Assembly: GCA_003022435.1 (NCBI GenBank)
Contig: PXUA01000015.1
Location: forward strand, 62,001 to 126,000
Length of the DNA stretch: 64,000 bases
Source of the DNA: Bacteroidetes bacterium SW_9_63_38
GTDB taxonomy: Bacteria > Bacteroidota > Rhodothermia > Rhodothermales > Salinibacteraceae
Direction: 5' to 3'
The stretch's first letter is position 1. Every line of letters starts with the position of its first letter. Position numbers and translations under genes: made by a program. The notes beneath the pieces are model-generated. The model did not search any database. It was not told where the DNA came from and saw nothing but the letters and a program-made list of their open reading frames with translations. Shown piece after piece: positions 26,828 through 35,651 of the stretch.

Positions 26828-29578
26828 ATGGCAGAAAAGCAAGAACAGGTAGCAACACCAGACGACGAAGAGACTCCCTCTCCCGATTCTTCCTCCGAAG
26901 ACGCCCCGCCGGCAGACGAACCGTCTGCGGACGCAGACGCCGAGTCGTCGGAGTCCGCTGCGGAAGAAACGCCCGATGCGGAAGAAACGCCCGATGCGGC
27001 GTCGTCAGAAGCAGAGGTCTCGGAGGCGAACGCGTCGGAATCAGACGACGGCGCGGCGGCGCCCGATGCCCCCGATGCACCGGACGGGCCCGCTGATGCG
27101 GACGCCGACGCAGAAGCCGCCGATGATACAGAAACGGCGGAGGCCGCCCCTGACGCGGCCGATGGCAACGTGTCGGACGACGAGGGAGATGCTGGTGTTG
27201 TCGTGGAAGATCCCGTCGAGCAGCCGAAATACGTGAGCCGACTCCTGGAGGAGGCGGTCGAAGCGGCGGCGCAAGACATGCACATCCCTACCGGGGATGA
27301 GGCCGAAATCGACCTCTCTGAAATCGAAGAGCCCTCGGCACCGTCGGTGTCGCTCGAGGAACTGGAGCGGACCGAAGAGGCGCAGGGCTTCACTGGGGAA
27401 ACCTTTGGGGACACGATCTCCATGGACGAGTTGGAGTCGGAGGAGAAGCCCTATTCCGATGATCCGGTGTACGACCAGTTCCGCGCCCTGATCGACGAGA
27501 CGGCCATCGATGTCCGTGAGCAGGACATTGTGGAAGGTCGCGTGTTGCGCGTGGACGAAGATCACGTCGTTGTCGACATCGGCTACAAGAGCGACGGCAT
27601 CGTTCCGCGCGACGAGTTCGGCGAGGAAGGCCTTCGGCCCGGGGACACCGTGGAGGTGTACCTGGAGCGGAAGGAAGACCGCGACGGTCAACTCGTGCTG
27701 TCGAAGGAGCGCGCCGACGAGGTGCGTCGCTGGCAGCGAGTCGAAGAGATCTACGAGAACGAGGAGGTCGTCGAGGGCACGATCGTACGCCGCATCAAGG
27801 GCGGGATGATCGTCGAACTCTTCGACGGTATGGAGGCGTTCCTCCCGGGCTCGCAGATCGACGTGCGTCCGGTCCGCGACTTCGAGTCGTACCTCGAGAA
27901 GCGGATGGAATTCCGGATCGTGAAGCTCAATCCGGAAAACGAGAATATCGTGGTCTCGCACCGCGAACTCATCGAGGACGAGCTCGAAGAGCAGCGTGAA
28001 GAGATCCTGTCGGAGCTTGAAGTCGGTCAGGTCCTTAAGGGCACCGTTAAGAACATCGTCGACTTCGGGGTCTTCATCGACCTCGGCGGTGTGGACGGAC
28101 TGCTTCACATCACCGACTTGTCCTGGGGCCGCGTCTCGCACCCGAGTGAGATCGTGGAGCTCGACCAGGAGCTCAAAGTGGTGGTGCTTGACTACGAGGA
28201 AGAGCGACAGCGCATTTCGCTCGGTCTCAAGCAGCTGCAGGACCACCCCTGGGAAAACATCAGCGACAAATACGATGAAGACGACACCGTGGAGGGGAAG
28301 GTGGTGTCGATTACCAACTACGGTGCCTTTGTGGAGCTAGAGAAAGGAATCGAAGGGCTCGTCCACATTAGCGAAATGTCGTGGACGCGTCACATCAAGC
28401 ACCCGAGCCAGATGGTGTCGCTCGGCCAACTCGTCGACGTCAAGATTCTCAACATCGATGAGGACGAGCAGAAAATCTCGCTCGGCATGAAGCAGCTGGA
28501 GCCCGACCCTTGGGAAGGCATCAGCGACCGGTACCCTCCGGGAACGGTGCTCACCGGCACGGTGCGCAACATCACCAACTTCGGCGTCTTCGTCGAGATT
28601 GAGCCGGGCATCGACGGCCTGGTTCACATCTCCGACCTTTCATGGACCAAGAAGGTGCGGCATCCGGGCGATATGGTCGAGAAGGACCAAGACCTGGATG
28701 TTGTCATCCTCAACATTGACGAGGACCGGCGCCGGATTTCCCTCGGCCACAAGCAGGTGAAGACCAATCCGTGGGATCAGTTTGCCGACGCCTACGAGGA
28801 GGGCACAGACACGAAGGGCGAAGTTGTCCGAGTTGAGGACAAGGGGCTCGTCGTGGAGCTGCCGCTCGACGTGGAGGCGTTCGTGCCGGGCAGTGAGCTG
28901 AAGGACGGCCCGCAGAACTTCGAAAACTTCTACCACGAGGGCGACGAGCTCGAACTGCGCGTCATCCGGTTCGACAAGGACCGAAAAGACATTGTCCTCA
29001 GTCAGACGGCACTCGAAGAAGACATCGAGCCTGAAGAGATTGATGAGGAAGAGGCTGATCCGCGCGAGGAGACCGCTCAGGAGGATCAGGAGAAGACGCC
29101 TGACCAGCAGCCGTCGCAACAGCAACGCCCGGAGCCCTCGGAAGGCGACGAGACCACCGGCCCGACCACGCTGGGCGAATTGTCCGGTCTCGCTGACCTC
29201 CGCCGCGAGATGGAGGAGGAAGAAGACTCCGACCGTGCTGAGGCGGCGGAGCAAGCGGCCCAGGAGGTCGTTGGAGAGGAGGGGACTGCGGATGACGCCG
29301 ATGCGGAGACAGGAACGGAAGCGGCCGACGAAGAAGCCGCAACCCAAGAAGCGGCCGATGAGGGGGCGGACGGCGACCAGGAAGGCTTTGATGAGGCCTC
29401 CGGCTTCCCGGAGAACTTCCCACGTGTGTCGCGTCTTGAAAACGCCGACGTGAACTCAATTGCCGAACTTCGTGAGATCGACGATCTCACCGAGCTGGAT
29501 GGCATTGGGGCTTCCTATGCCGAGGATATTGAGGACGGCCTCGCCGAATATGACGAGCACGGCTCCGTGAGCGCGTAG
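26828..29578 (+). CDS. rpsA: 30S ribosomal protein S1, with long acidic ends
   Basis: The 916-residue product has six S1 RNA-binding repeats between residues about 230 and 731; the third to fifth show the classic GVFIDLGGVDGLLHITDLSW type of sequence and the outer ones are diverged, as in S1 generally. S1 helps the 30S subunit capture mRNA, important where Shine-Dalgarno sequences are weak. Two additions are unusual. An Asp/Glu/Ala-rich region of about 150 residues precedes the core. After the core another 140 acidic residues lead to a short C-terminal segment (NSIAELREIDDLTELDGIGA, about 875-895) that resembles a helix-hairpin-helix unit. E. coli S1 has only 557 residues. A strong terminator follows the stop. 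Confidence 0.95.
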   Translation: MAEKQEQVATPDDEETPSPDSSSEDAPPADEPSADADAESSESAAEETPDAEETPDAASSEAEVSEANASESDDGAAAPDAPDAPDGPADADADAEAADDTETAEAAPDAADGNVSDDEGDAGVVVEDPVEQPKYVSRLLEEAVEAAAQDMHIPTGDEAEIDLSEIEEPSAPSVSLEELERTEEAQGFTGETFGDTISMDELESEEKPYSDDPVYDQFRALIDETAIDVREQDIVEGRVLRVDEDHVVVDIGYKSDGIVPRDEFGEEGLRPGDTVEVYLERKEDRDGQLVLSKERADEVRRWQRVEEIYENEEVVEGTIVRRIKGGMIVELFDGMEAFLPGSQIDVRPVRDFESYLEKRMEFRIVKLNPENENIVVSHRELIEDELEEQREEILSELEVGQVLKGTVKNIVDFGVFIDLGGVDGLLHITDLSWGRVSHPSEIVELDQELKVVVLDYEEERQRISLGLKQLQDHPWENISDKYDEDDTVEGKVVSITNYGAFVELEKGIEGLVHISEMSWTRHIKHPSQMVSLGQLVDVKILNIDEDEQKISLGMKQLEPDPWEGISDRYPPGTVLTGTVRNITNFGVFVEIEPGIDGLVHISDLSWTKKVRHPGDMVEKDQDLDVVILNIDEDRRRISLGHKQVKTNPWDQFADAYEEGTDTKGEVVRVEDKGLVVELPLDVEAFVPGSELKDGPQNFENFYHEGDELELRVIRFDKDRKDIVLSQTALEEDIEPEEIDEEEADPREETAQEDQEKTPDQQPSQQQRPEPSEGDETTGPTTLGELSGLADLRREMEEEEDSDRAEAAEQAAQEVVGEEGTADDADAETGTEAADEEAATQEAADEGADGDQEGFDEASGFPENFPRVSRLENADVNSIAELREIDDLTELDGIGASYAEDIEDGLAEYDEHGSVSA

Positions 29579-29602
29579 CGTTCTCGTCGCACGCGGTCAT
29601 TG

Positions 29603-29639
29603 AAAGGGACGGCTTCCGTCACGGGGGCCGTCCCTTTTT
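29603..29639 (+). terminator. Rho-independent terminator of rpsA
   Basis: AAAGGGACGGC (29603-29613) pairs with GCCGTCCCTTT (29627-29637), giving an 11-base stem with a 13-base loop and a run of five T. It starts 24 bases after the rpsA stop codon. Confidence 0.9.
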
Positions 29640-29703
29640 GTCGTGGGGGGAGGAGGTTTCGCAGTCACTTGCGCGTTTTACTTTCCGATTGTCAACGCCG
29701 GTC

Positions 29704-31128
29704 ATGTCCGATTCCGACGAGGAGTACCTGCCGAGTGCGAGCAACTCGATCACCATCCGGCTGGAAATTCAAAACCAACCGGGAATGCTTGCCGATGTGA
29801 CCTCCGTGATCGGAAAGGCCGGCGGCAACATCGGCGCGATTGACATTGTCCGTCCGGGAGAGGATTCCCTGGTGCGCGATGTTACGATCAACACGCGGAG
29901 CGACGAGCACGCCGACGCTATCGTCAAAGATGTCCACGAGATCGAGGGCGTCACGGTGGTAAACGTTTCTGACCGGACGTTTCTGCTACACCTGGGCGGC
30001 AAGCTCGAAGTGAAGAGCAAGACGCCGCTCCGCACGCGCGACCAGCTATCGATGGCGTATACCCCCGGCGTGGCGCGCGTGTGCGAGGCCATCGAGGACG
30101 AGCCCGAGGACGCCCACCGACTCACGATGAAGGGCAACACGGTGGCGGTGGTCTCGGACGGCACGGCAGTGCTCGGACTCGGCGACATTGGTCCGGACGC
30201 GGCCATTCCCGTGATGGAAGGGAAGGCCCAGCTCCTCAAGGAGTTTGCCGACGTAAACGGCGTGCCTGTTTGCCTGCAAACCGACGATGTGGACAAAATC
30301 GTCGGCACGGTGGCGCAGTTTGCGCCGGTGTTCGGGGCGGTGAACCTGGAAGATATTGCGGCGCCGCGGTGCTTTGAGGTCGAAGGCCGGCTGAAGGAAC
30401 GGCTCGACATCCCGGTGTTTCACGACGACCAACACGGAACGGCTGTGGTGGCCGTAGCGGCACTGCTCAACGCTCTGGAGATCGTAGACAAGTCGCTCGA
30501 GGAGTTGAACGTCGTGATGGCCGGCATTGGAGCGGCCGGTTATGCGGTTACGGAGATGCTCCTCGAAATGGGTGTGGAGGAAGTTGTTGGCGTCGACAGC
30601 ACCGGGCCGGTAACCACCGACCGCGATCGTCTCAACGCCGCGAAGAAGCGGTACGTGGCCATGACCAATCCGGACGTGGACGGGGAAACGCTGTCCGACG
30701 TCATGGAGGACGCAGACGTGTTCATTGGACTCAGTGCCCCCGACGTGATTACTGTGGCGGACCTGAAGCGGATGGCGGACGAGCCCATTGTCTTCGCGAT
30801 GGCCAACCCGCGGCCCGAGATCATGCCCGAAAAGGCGTACCCGCACGTGGCAGTCATGGCGACGGGGCGGAGCGACTATCCGAACCAGATCAACAACGTG
30901 TTGTGCTTTCCCGGTCTGTTCAAGGGCGTGCTCAGTTGCCGGGCAACCGACATCACGGATGAGATGAAGATTGCTGCTGCCCAGGCGATCGCCGACACCA
31001 TCGATCCCCGCAGTCTGACCCCCGATTACGTCGTGCCGAGTGTGTTCGATCAGACGGTCGTCGAGCAAGTTGCAGCCGCGGTTGAAGAGACGGCGATCGA
31101 GCAGGGTCTTGCCCGACGACGGACGTAA
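29704..31128 (+). CDS. Malic enzyme with N-terminal ACT domain
   Basis: The 474-residue enzyme should oxidatively decarboxylate malate to pyruvate with NAD(P)+. Residues about 15-95 form an ACT domain (SITIRLEIQNQPGMLADVTS), a ligand-binding regulator module, so activity is probably controlled by an amino acid or another metabolite. The catalytic part shows AYTPGVARVCEAI, the FHDDQHGTAVVAVAALLN metal/substrate motif and the Rossmann GIGAAGYAVTEML. It lacks the phosphotransacetylase tail of MaeB enzymes. The ATG at 29704 (MSDSDEEYLPSASNSITIR) lies 65 bases after the rpsA terminator, so it should have its own promoter. Cofactor preference cannot be read from the sequence. Confidence 0.92.
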   Translation: MSDSDEEYLPSASNSITIRLEIQNQPGMLADVTSVIGKAGGNIGAIDIVRPGEDSLVRDVTINTRSDEHADAIVKDVHEIEGVTVVNVSDRTFLLHLGGKLEVKSKTPLRTRDQLSMAYTPGVARVCEAIEDEPEDAHRLTMKGNTVAVVSDGTAVLGLGDIGPDAAIPVMEGKAQLLKEFADVNGVPVCLQTDDVDKIVGTVAQFAPVFGAVNLEDIAAPRCFEVEGRLKERLDIPVFHDDQHGTAVVAVAALLNALEIVDKSLEELNVVMAGIGAAGYAVTEMLLEMGVEEVVGVDSTGPVTTDRDRLNAAKKRYVAMTNPDVDGETLSDVMEDADVFIGLSAPDVITVADLKRMADEPIVFAMANPRPEIMPEKAYPHVAVMATGRSDYPNQINNVLCFPGLFKGVLSCRATDITDEMKIAAAQAIADTIDPRSLTPDYVVPSVFDQTVVEQVAAAVEETAIEQGLARRRT

Positions 31129-31292
31129 GGCCTCGAGTAGCCCCCAGACGGGCGGGCGGTCGGCCGCCTCCGTGGGCAGTAACACGTGCCGAAGAAAGTC
31201 GGCGGAACGCCGATGCATCGCCACTCGAGGCAGGAGCGAAGCCCACGACGGAGATCTTAGTCCTGTATTTGATTCGTAGCTTCCACGTAGAG

Positions 31293-31643
31293 ATGGCCTC
31301 TCAAACGACCTATTTGATGGTGTCGACTCCCGACGACCCATCCTCCGTACCTAATCACCCCGTCATTGAAGACTACAATCTTGACCTGCACACTGAACGA
31401 AAAAGAAATGATGGGCGGTGTAAAAGTATTACATTTATACACGAGTCGACCCTGGAGGAGCAGTCAGATCTGAAAAAGCCCGCGCGGAAATTATCGATGT
31501 CATTCCCATCCGCGACGATCGTACTCCATGTCGTTGAGGAGCGATTTGATCATATTGAGTGGGTACAAACGAAATTATATTCCGAAGGAAAGGAAGCAGG
31601 CGAGATCGAACATGGATATATTTTCAATGTAGGCGGCGAATGA
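31293..31643 (+). CDS. Orphan hypothetical protein, low-GC gene
   Basis: The 116-residue frame (from the ATG of MASQTTYLMVSTPDDPSSV) has unusually AT-rich codon use for this window, no recognised motif, and a plausible mixed alpha/beta composition (KPARKLSMSFPSATIVLHVV, FDHIEWVQTKLYSEGKEAGE). An ATG eight codons upstream (31269) is an alternative start. The base composition suggests recent acquisition or a rapidly evolving gene. It lies between the malic enzyme and another small gene on the same strand. Coding status is likely but not certain. Confidence 0.5.
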   Translation: MASQTTYLMVSTPDDPSSVPNHPVIEDYNLDLHTERKRNDGRCKSITFIHESTLEEQSDLKKPARKLSMSFPSATIVLHVVEERFDHIEWVQTKLYSEGKEAGEIEHGYIFNVGGE

Positions 31644-31781
31644 CATTGTGGAAGAGCGCCCCTCTTCATTTTGACACGTCCGCGAATAACTGTTCTCGGG
31701 AGCGTTCATTTTGAAGGTGTGAGAAAGTGGGAACCGGTGTCTTTTGAAGGAATATATCCTATGACTTAAGACCACTGATAA

Positions 31782-32102
31782 ATGGATGTTGGACCTATGG
31801 ATGTTGATTTCCAAATGGAAGTAAAAGATCGAGAAGAAGCAGAGCGTGAACTTGGTGCTGGCGGTGGACGAGGACGCACCTCCCGTTACGAGCCGATTGC
31901 CCAGAAGTGGGACGAACTCGGCGACGACGAGTCGATCGTCTTGTCGGACCTGAAAAAGAATGACATTCAGAACCTCCGAAACTTGCTGTACCGGCGGTTT
32001 GGGAAGGAAAATGTGATCGTCCGGTCGGCGAAGCAGGCAGACGATACGTTCAAGGCGGTTGTGCGCGCGCGCGAGGGCAACGAGTACCTTCGAGATGAGT
32101 AG
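31782..32102 (+). CDS. Small basic/acidic hypothetical protein
   Basis: The 106-residue product has a variable N-terminus (two in-frame ATG, at 31782 and 31797) and a conserved-looking C-terminal half, DDESIVLSDLKKNDIQNLRN followed by LLYRRFGKENVIVRSAK, that predicts a helix-strand domain which might bind nucleic acid. I do not recognise the family. Codon use is that of the host, unlike the gene before it. It converges on the aldehyde dehydrogenase pseudogene, 47 bases away. Confidence 0.65.
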   Translation: MDVGPMDVDFQMEVKDREEAERELGAGGGRGRTSRYEPIAQKWDELGDDESIVLSDLKKNDIQNLRNLLYRRFGKENVIVRSAKQADDTFKAVVRAREGNEYLRDE

Positions 32103-32149
32103 CGCTTGGGCGCGATCGCTCAGGCGGGGAGAATTTTCCCACGGTTGAT

Positions 32150-33455
32150 CTATTCAGAAACGGAGTCCATCTGGGCCTTCTGGAGGGTGCCGGAGTAGTC
32201 GATGTAGCAGGTTTTACGCTCGGCGAAAAATTCGTAGGCGGCCCATCCGCCGTCCCGGTGCCCGTTGCCGGTGGCCTTGACGCCGCCGAACGGCATGTGC
32301 GCTTCCGCGCCGATGGTGGGGCCGTTGACGTAGGCGATTCCCGTGTCTAGTGCAGCTTCAAACGATCTTTTGGGGAAAGCAGTTTGCTATTGCTCCAAGC
32401 TCCAGCTTGAGGTATGGACGGACGAGGTCCGTCCAAAGCTCGATTGCACAACGGACCAGTTGAAGCTGCACTAGGTCGCGTAAGGCCCGCTGGCTAATGT
32501 TGGCATCGGTGGTGTAGATGGCCGATGAGAGGCCGAATCGAGTGTCGCTGGCCACGGTCACCGACTCGTCGTACGAGGCGACCTTGAAAACCAGGAGTAC
32601 TGGCCCGAAGATTCCGTCCTGCGCGATCCGCATGTCTGTCGAGACATCTGTGAAAAGCGTGGGCTCGAAGAAGTAGCCGTCGAGCCCATCCGGGGCGGCG
32701 GCCTGTCCCCCGAACTGGAGGAGAGCCCCCTCGTCCACCCCGAGGTCAACGTACTCCTGAACTCTTCTTCGGGCGGCTGCATTAATGAGCGGGCCGATGT
32801 CCGTGCCGTCTTCCGTGCCGTCTCCCAGACAGAGGGCACCGGCCTCCGTCTCGATCCGCGACACGAGTGCATTGTGCACGCCCTCGTGACAGATGAGTCG
32901 GCTCGTGGCTGTGCAACGTTGTCCGGTGGCGCCGCAGGCGCCCCAGATCGCGCCCTCCAGGGCAAGATCCAAGTCGGCGTCGCCGAGTACGATCATGGGG
33001 TTTTTGCCGCCCATCTCCAGCGAGACGCGTTTGTCGCGCCGCCCACAGGTCTCGGCGATGGAGATGCCGACCTCGTAGGAACCCGTGAAGCCGACGGCGT
33101 CGATCCCCGGATGCTTGACCAACGCCGTGCCGGTGGCTTCCTGGACATCGCCCTTTGTCTCGAAGACGGGTTTGTCCATCTCACGGGTCATGGCTCGAGC
33201 AATGTCGGGTTTTCGTTCGGCAAGAAGGTCGCCCGCTGTGCGGAGGATGCGGCCTCGTTGTGGCGCGGGGTACCGGTCCCAGGCATCGAGGGCGGTGGTG
33301 GCCGCGTCTACCACGGCGTCGACATCCGGCGGATCGGAGGACGGCACGGTTCCGATCGTGTCGCGAGGCCGGGCCGGGTTGGTTGTCTGAAAGGTCTGGC
33401 CGGAGGCAGCCGACCGCCACTCGCCGTTGATGTAATTCTGAGGTTGATTCGGCAT
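32150..33455 (-). pseudogene. Aldehyde dehydrogenase gene with internal deletion and MITE insertion
   Basis: The start (MPNQPQNYINGEWRSAASGQ) and the catalytic core are those of an NAD(P)-dependent aldehyde dehydrogenase: [20 protein letters not shown] carries the general-base Glu and [13 protein letters not shown] the nucleophile Cys. Two lesions are visible. First, about 85-95 residues that normally lie between GDVQEA and TGTALVKHPG are missing in frame (junction near 33136), removing the TPxNFP and KP(A/S) cofactor-binding segments. Second, a 120-bp element interrupts the codons for RALRDL at 32347-32474. Beyond it the reading continues [20 protein letters not shown] and ends QMDSVSE at 32150. 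Either lesion alone should abolish activity. Confidence 0.92.
32347..32474 (-). mobile_element. MITE, family 1, copy 1, inserted in the aldehyde dehydrogenase gene
   Basis: A 120-bp element (32351-32470) with 12-base terminal inverted repeats (GTGCAGCTTCAA ... TTGAAGCTGCAC) is flanked by CTAG on both sides. The CTAG is a real target duplication: deleting the element and one CTAG rejoins the host codons as CGC GAC CTA GAC ACG, giving [15 protein letters not shown]. Four-base YTAR duplications are typical of IS5-group transposases, so an IS5-type enzyme elsewhere in the genome probably moves it. Internally it has a perfect hairpin GGACGGAC-GAG-GTCCGTCC. It encodes nothing itself. Confidence 0.93.
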
Positions 33456-34024
33456 GATTGGGCACTGCTTTTCTTTAAAGGGCCCGTAAGGGTCTCTAAT
33501 TTAAGCCCTATGCATAGCAATCCCTAAGAAGATCTCGCCGTGCGGCGCCCGAGACCCTGGCTCCCGCACCGGGGGGGCTGTAGTCCGAACGCAATGTGTA
33601 TAATGAAATGCCACCGCCACTTTGAACTGCGAAGCCACCCGTCCCGGGGTCGCTAGGGGTGCGGGGCCCTCCACGGTCTCTCTGGACGGACTCTTCGAAT
33701 GCATAACGAACCAAGTGCATCCATCAGTGTACGTGTTGCTAGTAGCACATGTAGCCGTGGGGGGAAGGGGCGGTGAATTGAGTGTTGCTGCGAGTGGTCA
33801 ATGGTGGAAATCGTTCCCTTTAATCAATGGTGCGTCCCGATCCTGAACCCCTAGTGCAGCTTCGAACGATCTTTTGGGGAAAGCAGTTTGCTATTGCTCC
33901 AGGCTCCAGCTTGAGGTATGGACGGAAGAGGTCCGTCCAAAGCTCGATTGCACAACGGACCAGTTGAAGCTGCACTAGGACCCCGATAGTTCTCCATCCA
34001 GAAGATCACGATTGCACCGAGTCG
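33456..34024. other. 569-bp intergenic region between aldehyde dehydrogenase pseudogene and aminotransferase
   Basis: Besides the second MITE copy (33851-33978) I see no gene here. The left part holds a TATAAT hexamer on the plus strand near 33601, without a convincing -35. The region lies between divergent genes, so it should include the aminotransferase promoter, probably partly displaced by the MITE, which ends 46 bases before the start codon. Confidence 0.5.
33851..33978 (-). mobile_element. MITE, family 1, copy 2, upstream of the aminotransferase gene
   Basis: This copy has the same length (120 bp core at 33855-33974, plus CTAG on both sides) and the same orientation as copy 1, and differs from it at only three positions that I can count. 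One lies in the left inverted repeat (GTGCAGCTTCGA) and one in the internal hairpin. The near identity shows that both insertions are recent relative to genome divergence. It ends 46 bases upstream of the aminotransferase ATG and may influence its expression. Confidence 0.93.
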
Positions 34025-35224
34025 ATGCCTGTTTCTCCCTCTTCGCTTGACCTCACGAGCCGTTTGTCCGAGCGTGTCCAGTCCATCCCGCCCAGCGGGA
34101 TCCGGGAGTTCTTCGAGATTGCCGCCACAATGGACGACATCATCTCGCTCGGCATCGGTGAGCCTGACTTCGTGTCTCCGGATCCGATTCTGGAGGCTGG
34201 GCACGCGTCGTTGAAGGCGGGCAACACCGGCTACACGGCCAACGCGGGGAAGGAGGAGCTGCGCCACCTGATTGCGGACGACTACCGGGATCGCTACGGC
34301 GTCGAGTACGACCCGATGGACGAAATTCTGATCACCGTCGGCTGCAGCGAGGCCATGCAGGTTACGATGCAGGCCCTGCTCGATCCCGGCGACGAAGTGC
34401 TGGTGCCGGAGCCGTGCTTCGTGTCCTACGGGCCCAACGCGCAGTTCGCTGGCGGGGAGGTCGTGCACGTGCCGACCTCGGTCGAGCACAACTTCCAGGT
34501 CACGGCTGCGGACATCGAGCCGCATATTACGGACCGGTCGAAGGTGCTCTTTCTGGGCTATCCGAACAACCCAACCGGAGCGGTGCTACGTCGTGACACG
34601 ATGGAGGAGATCGCCGAGCTCGTCACTGAACACGACCTCATGGTCGTGTCCGACGAGATCTATGATCGCCTTATTTATGGGGAGGCGCACGAGCGTGGAC
34701 ACGTGTGCGTGTCGTCCCTCGACCGGCTCTGGGAGCGCACCGTGCTCCTCAGCGGATTCTCGAAAAACTATGCGATGACGGGATGGCGCATCGGCTTCGT
34801 GTGTGCGCCGGCACCCATCCTGCAGGGCATCTACAAGGTGCATCAGTACATAGTGATGAGTGCGCCAACCATTGCACAAGAGGGAGCCGTGGCGGGGATG
34901 AAGCACGCGCAGGACCAGGTGGAAGAGATGCGCCGCAGTTACGACGAGCGCCGTAAGACCATCGTGAACGGGCTCAACGATGCCGGACTGCCCACATTTG
35001 AGCCGGAAGGGGCCTTTTACGCCTTCCCCGACATTACCTCCACCGGGCTCTCCTCCGACGAGTTCGTGCGCAAGCTTTTAGAGGAAGAACAGGTTGCTTG
35101 CGTACCGGGCGATGCCTTCGGGCCGAGTGGAGAGGGGTTCGTACGGTGTTCGTACGCTACCAGCCTGGAGGAAATCGAAGAGGCCATCACGCGGATTAAG
35201 CGGTTCACCGCCAAGCGTTCCTAA
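34025..35224 (+). CDS. PLP-dependent aminotransferase, class I/II (aspartate aminotransferase type)
   Basis: The 399-residue cytoplasmic enzyme belongs to fold type I. It shows SLGIGEPDFVSPDPI at the N-terminus, GNTGYTANAGKEELR, the YPNNPTGAVL motif that holds PLP, SDEIYDRLIYG and LSGFSKNYAMTGWRIGF with the Schiff-base lysine, and ends with the carboxylate-binding Arg in GEGFVRCSYATS. The substrate is not determined by the motifs; homologs are often annotated as aspartate or aromatic aminotransferases. A family 1 MITE ends 46 bases before the start. A small membrane-protein gene follows nine bases after the stop and may be co-transcribed. Confidence 0.92.
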   Translation: MPVSPSSLDLTSRLSERVQSIPPSGIREFFEIAATMDDIISLGIGEPDFVSPDPILEAGHASLKAGNTGYTANAGKEELRHLIADDYRDRYGVEYDPMDEILITVGCSEAMQVTMQALLDPGDEVLVPEPCFVSYGPNAQFAGGEVVHVPTSVEHNFQVTAADIEPHITDRSKVLFLGYPNNPTGAVLRRDTMEEIAELVTEHDLMVVSDEIYDRLIYGEAHERGHVCVSSLDRLWERTVLLSGFSKNYAMTGWRIGFVCAPAPILQGIYKVHQYIVMSAPTIAQEGAVAGMKHAQDQVEEMRRSYDERRKTIVNGLNDAGLPTFEPEGAFYAFPDITSTGLSSDEFVRKLLEEEQVACVPGDAFGPSGEGFVRCSYATSLEEIEEAITRIKRFTAKRS

Positions 35225-35233
35225 TCGGATCGG

Positions 35234-35590
35234 TTGCGCGTGTTGGTCCTCTCTGCCGTGACGTTCCTATCGATTCTCCTGCACGTGGGCATTGGGTGGG
35301 AAGCCACGGTCCTGGCCGGGGTTGTCGGGGGCGTCTGGAGTCACAACCGTTGGTTTGTCGGCAGTGTCGGGGTGGCTCTGAGGTGGAGACTACTGATGAT
35401 GTACACCCCCTTTGTCGCCCCCGCTGCGTTTGGGGTACCGCTCGACACGCTGAGCGCCCTTGCAAGAAACATCCCGGGCGAGGCGGTTGTTGGGGCGACG
35501 GTTTTTCTGGGCGGTGTCCTCGGCGGGCTCGGGACCGCCATCGGGCGGTTGCTCCGGGTGCTCGTCGCGGAGACCGGCAACACCGCCTAG
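35234..35590 (+). CDS. Small hydrophobic membrane protein
   Basis: The 118-residue product starts at a TTG (35234; a GTG two codons further is an alternative) and has about three hydrophobic segments: VLVLSAVTFLSILLHVGI, a middle MMYTPFVAPAAFGVPL and VVGATVFLGGVLGGLGTAIG. It carries glycine-rich packing motifs but no catalytic residues. I do not recognise the family. It sits nine bases after the aminotransferase stop and 61 bases before prfB. Confidence 0.65.
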   Translation: MRVLVLSAVTFLSILLHVGIGWEATVLAGVVGGVWSHNRWFVGSVGVALRWRLLMMYTPFVAPAAFGVPLDTLSALARNIPGEAVVGATVFLGGVLGGLGTAIGRLLRVLVAETGNTA

Positions 35591-35651
35591 GTGTTCATTT
35601 TTAGGTGCTCATTCTATCGTTTGACCTCTTTGCCATTCTCTCCCTGTGACG

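Noticed and set aside
27041-28246. A 401-codon frame antisense to rpsA
   Set aside because: It is the mirror of S1 repeats; no independent motif.
32475-33850. Region bracketed by two MITEs, considered as a composite transposon
   Set aside because: The bracketed DNA is host aldehyde dehydrogenase sequence and spacer without a transposase; the copies are independent insertions, each with its own CTAG duplication.
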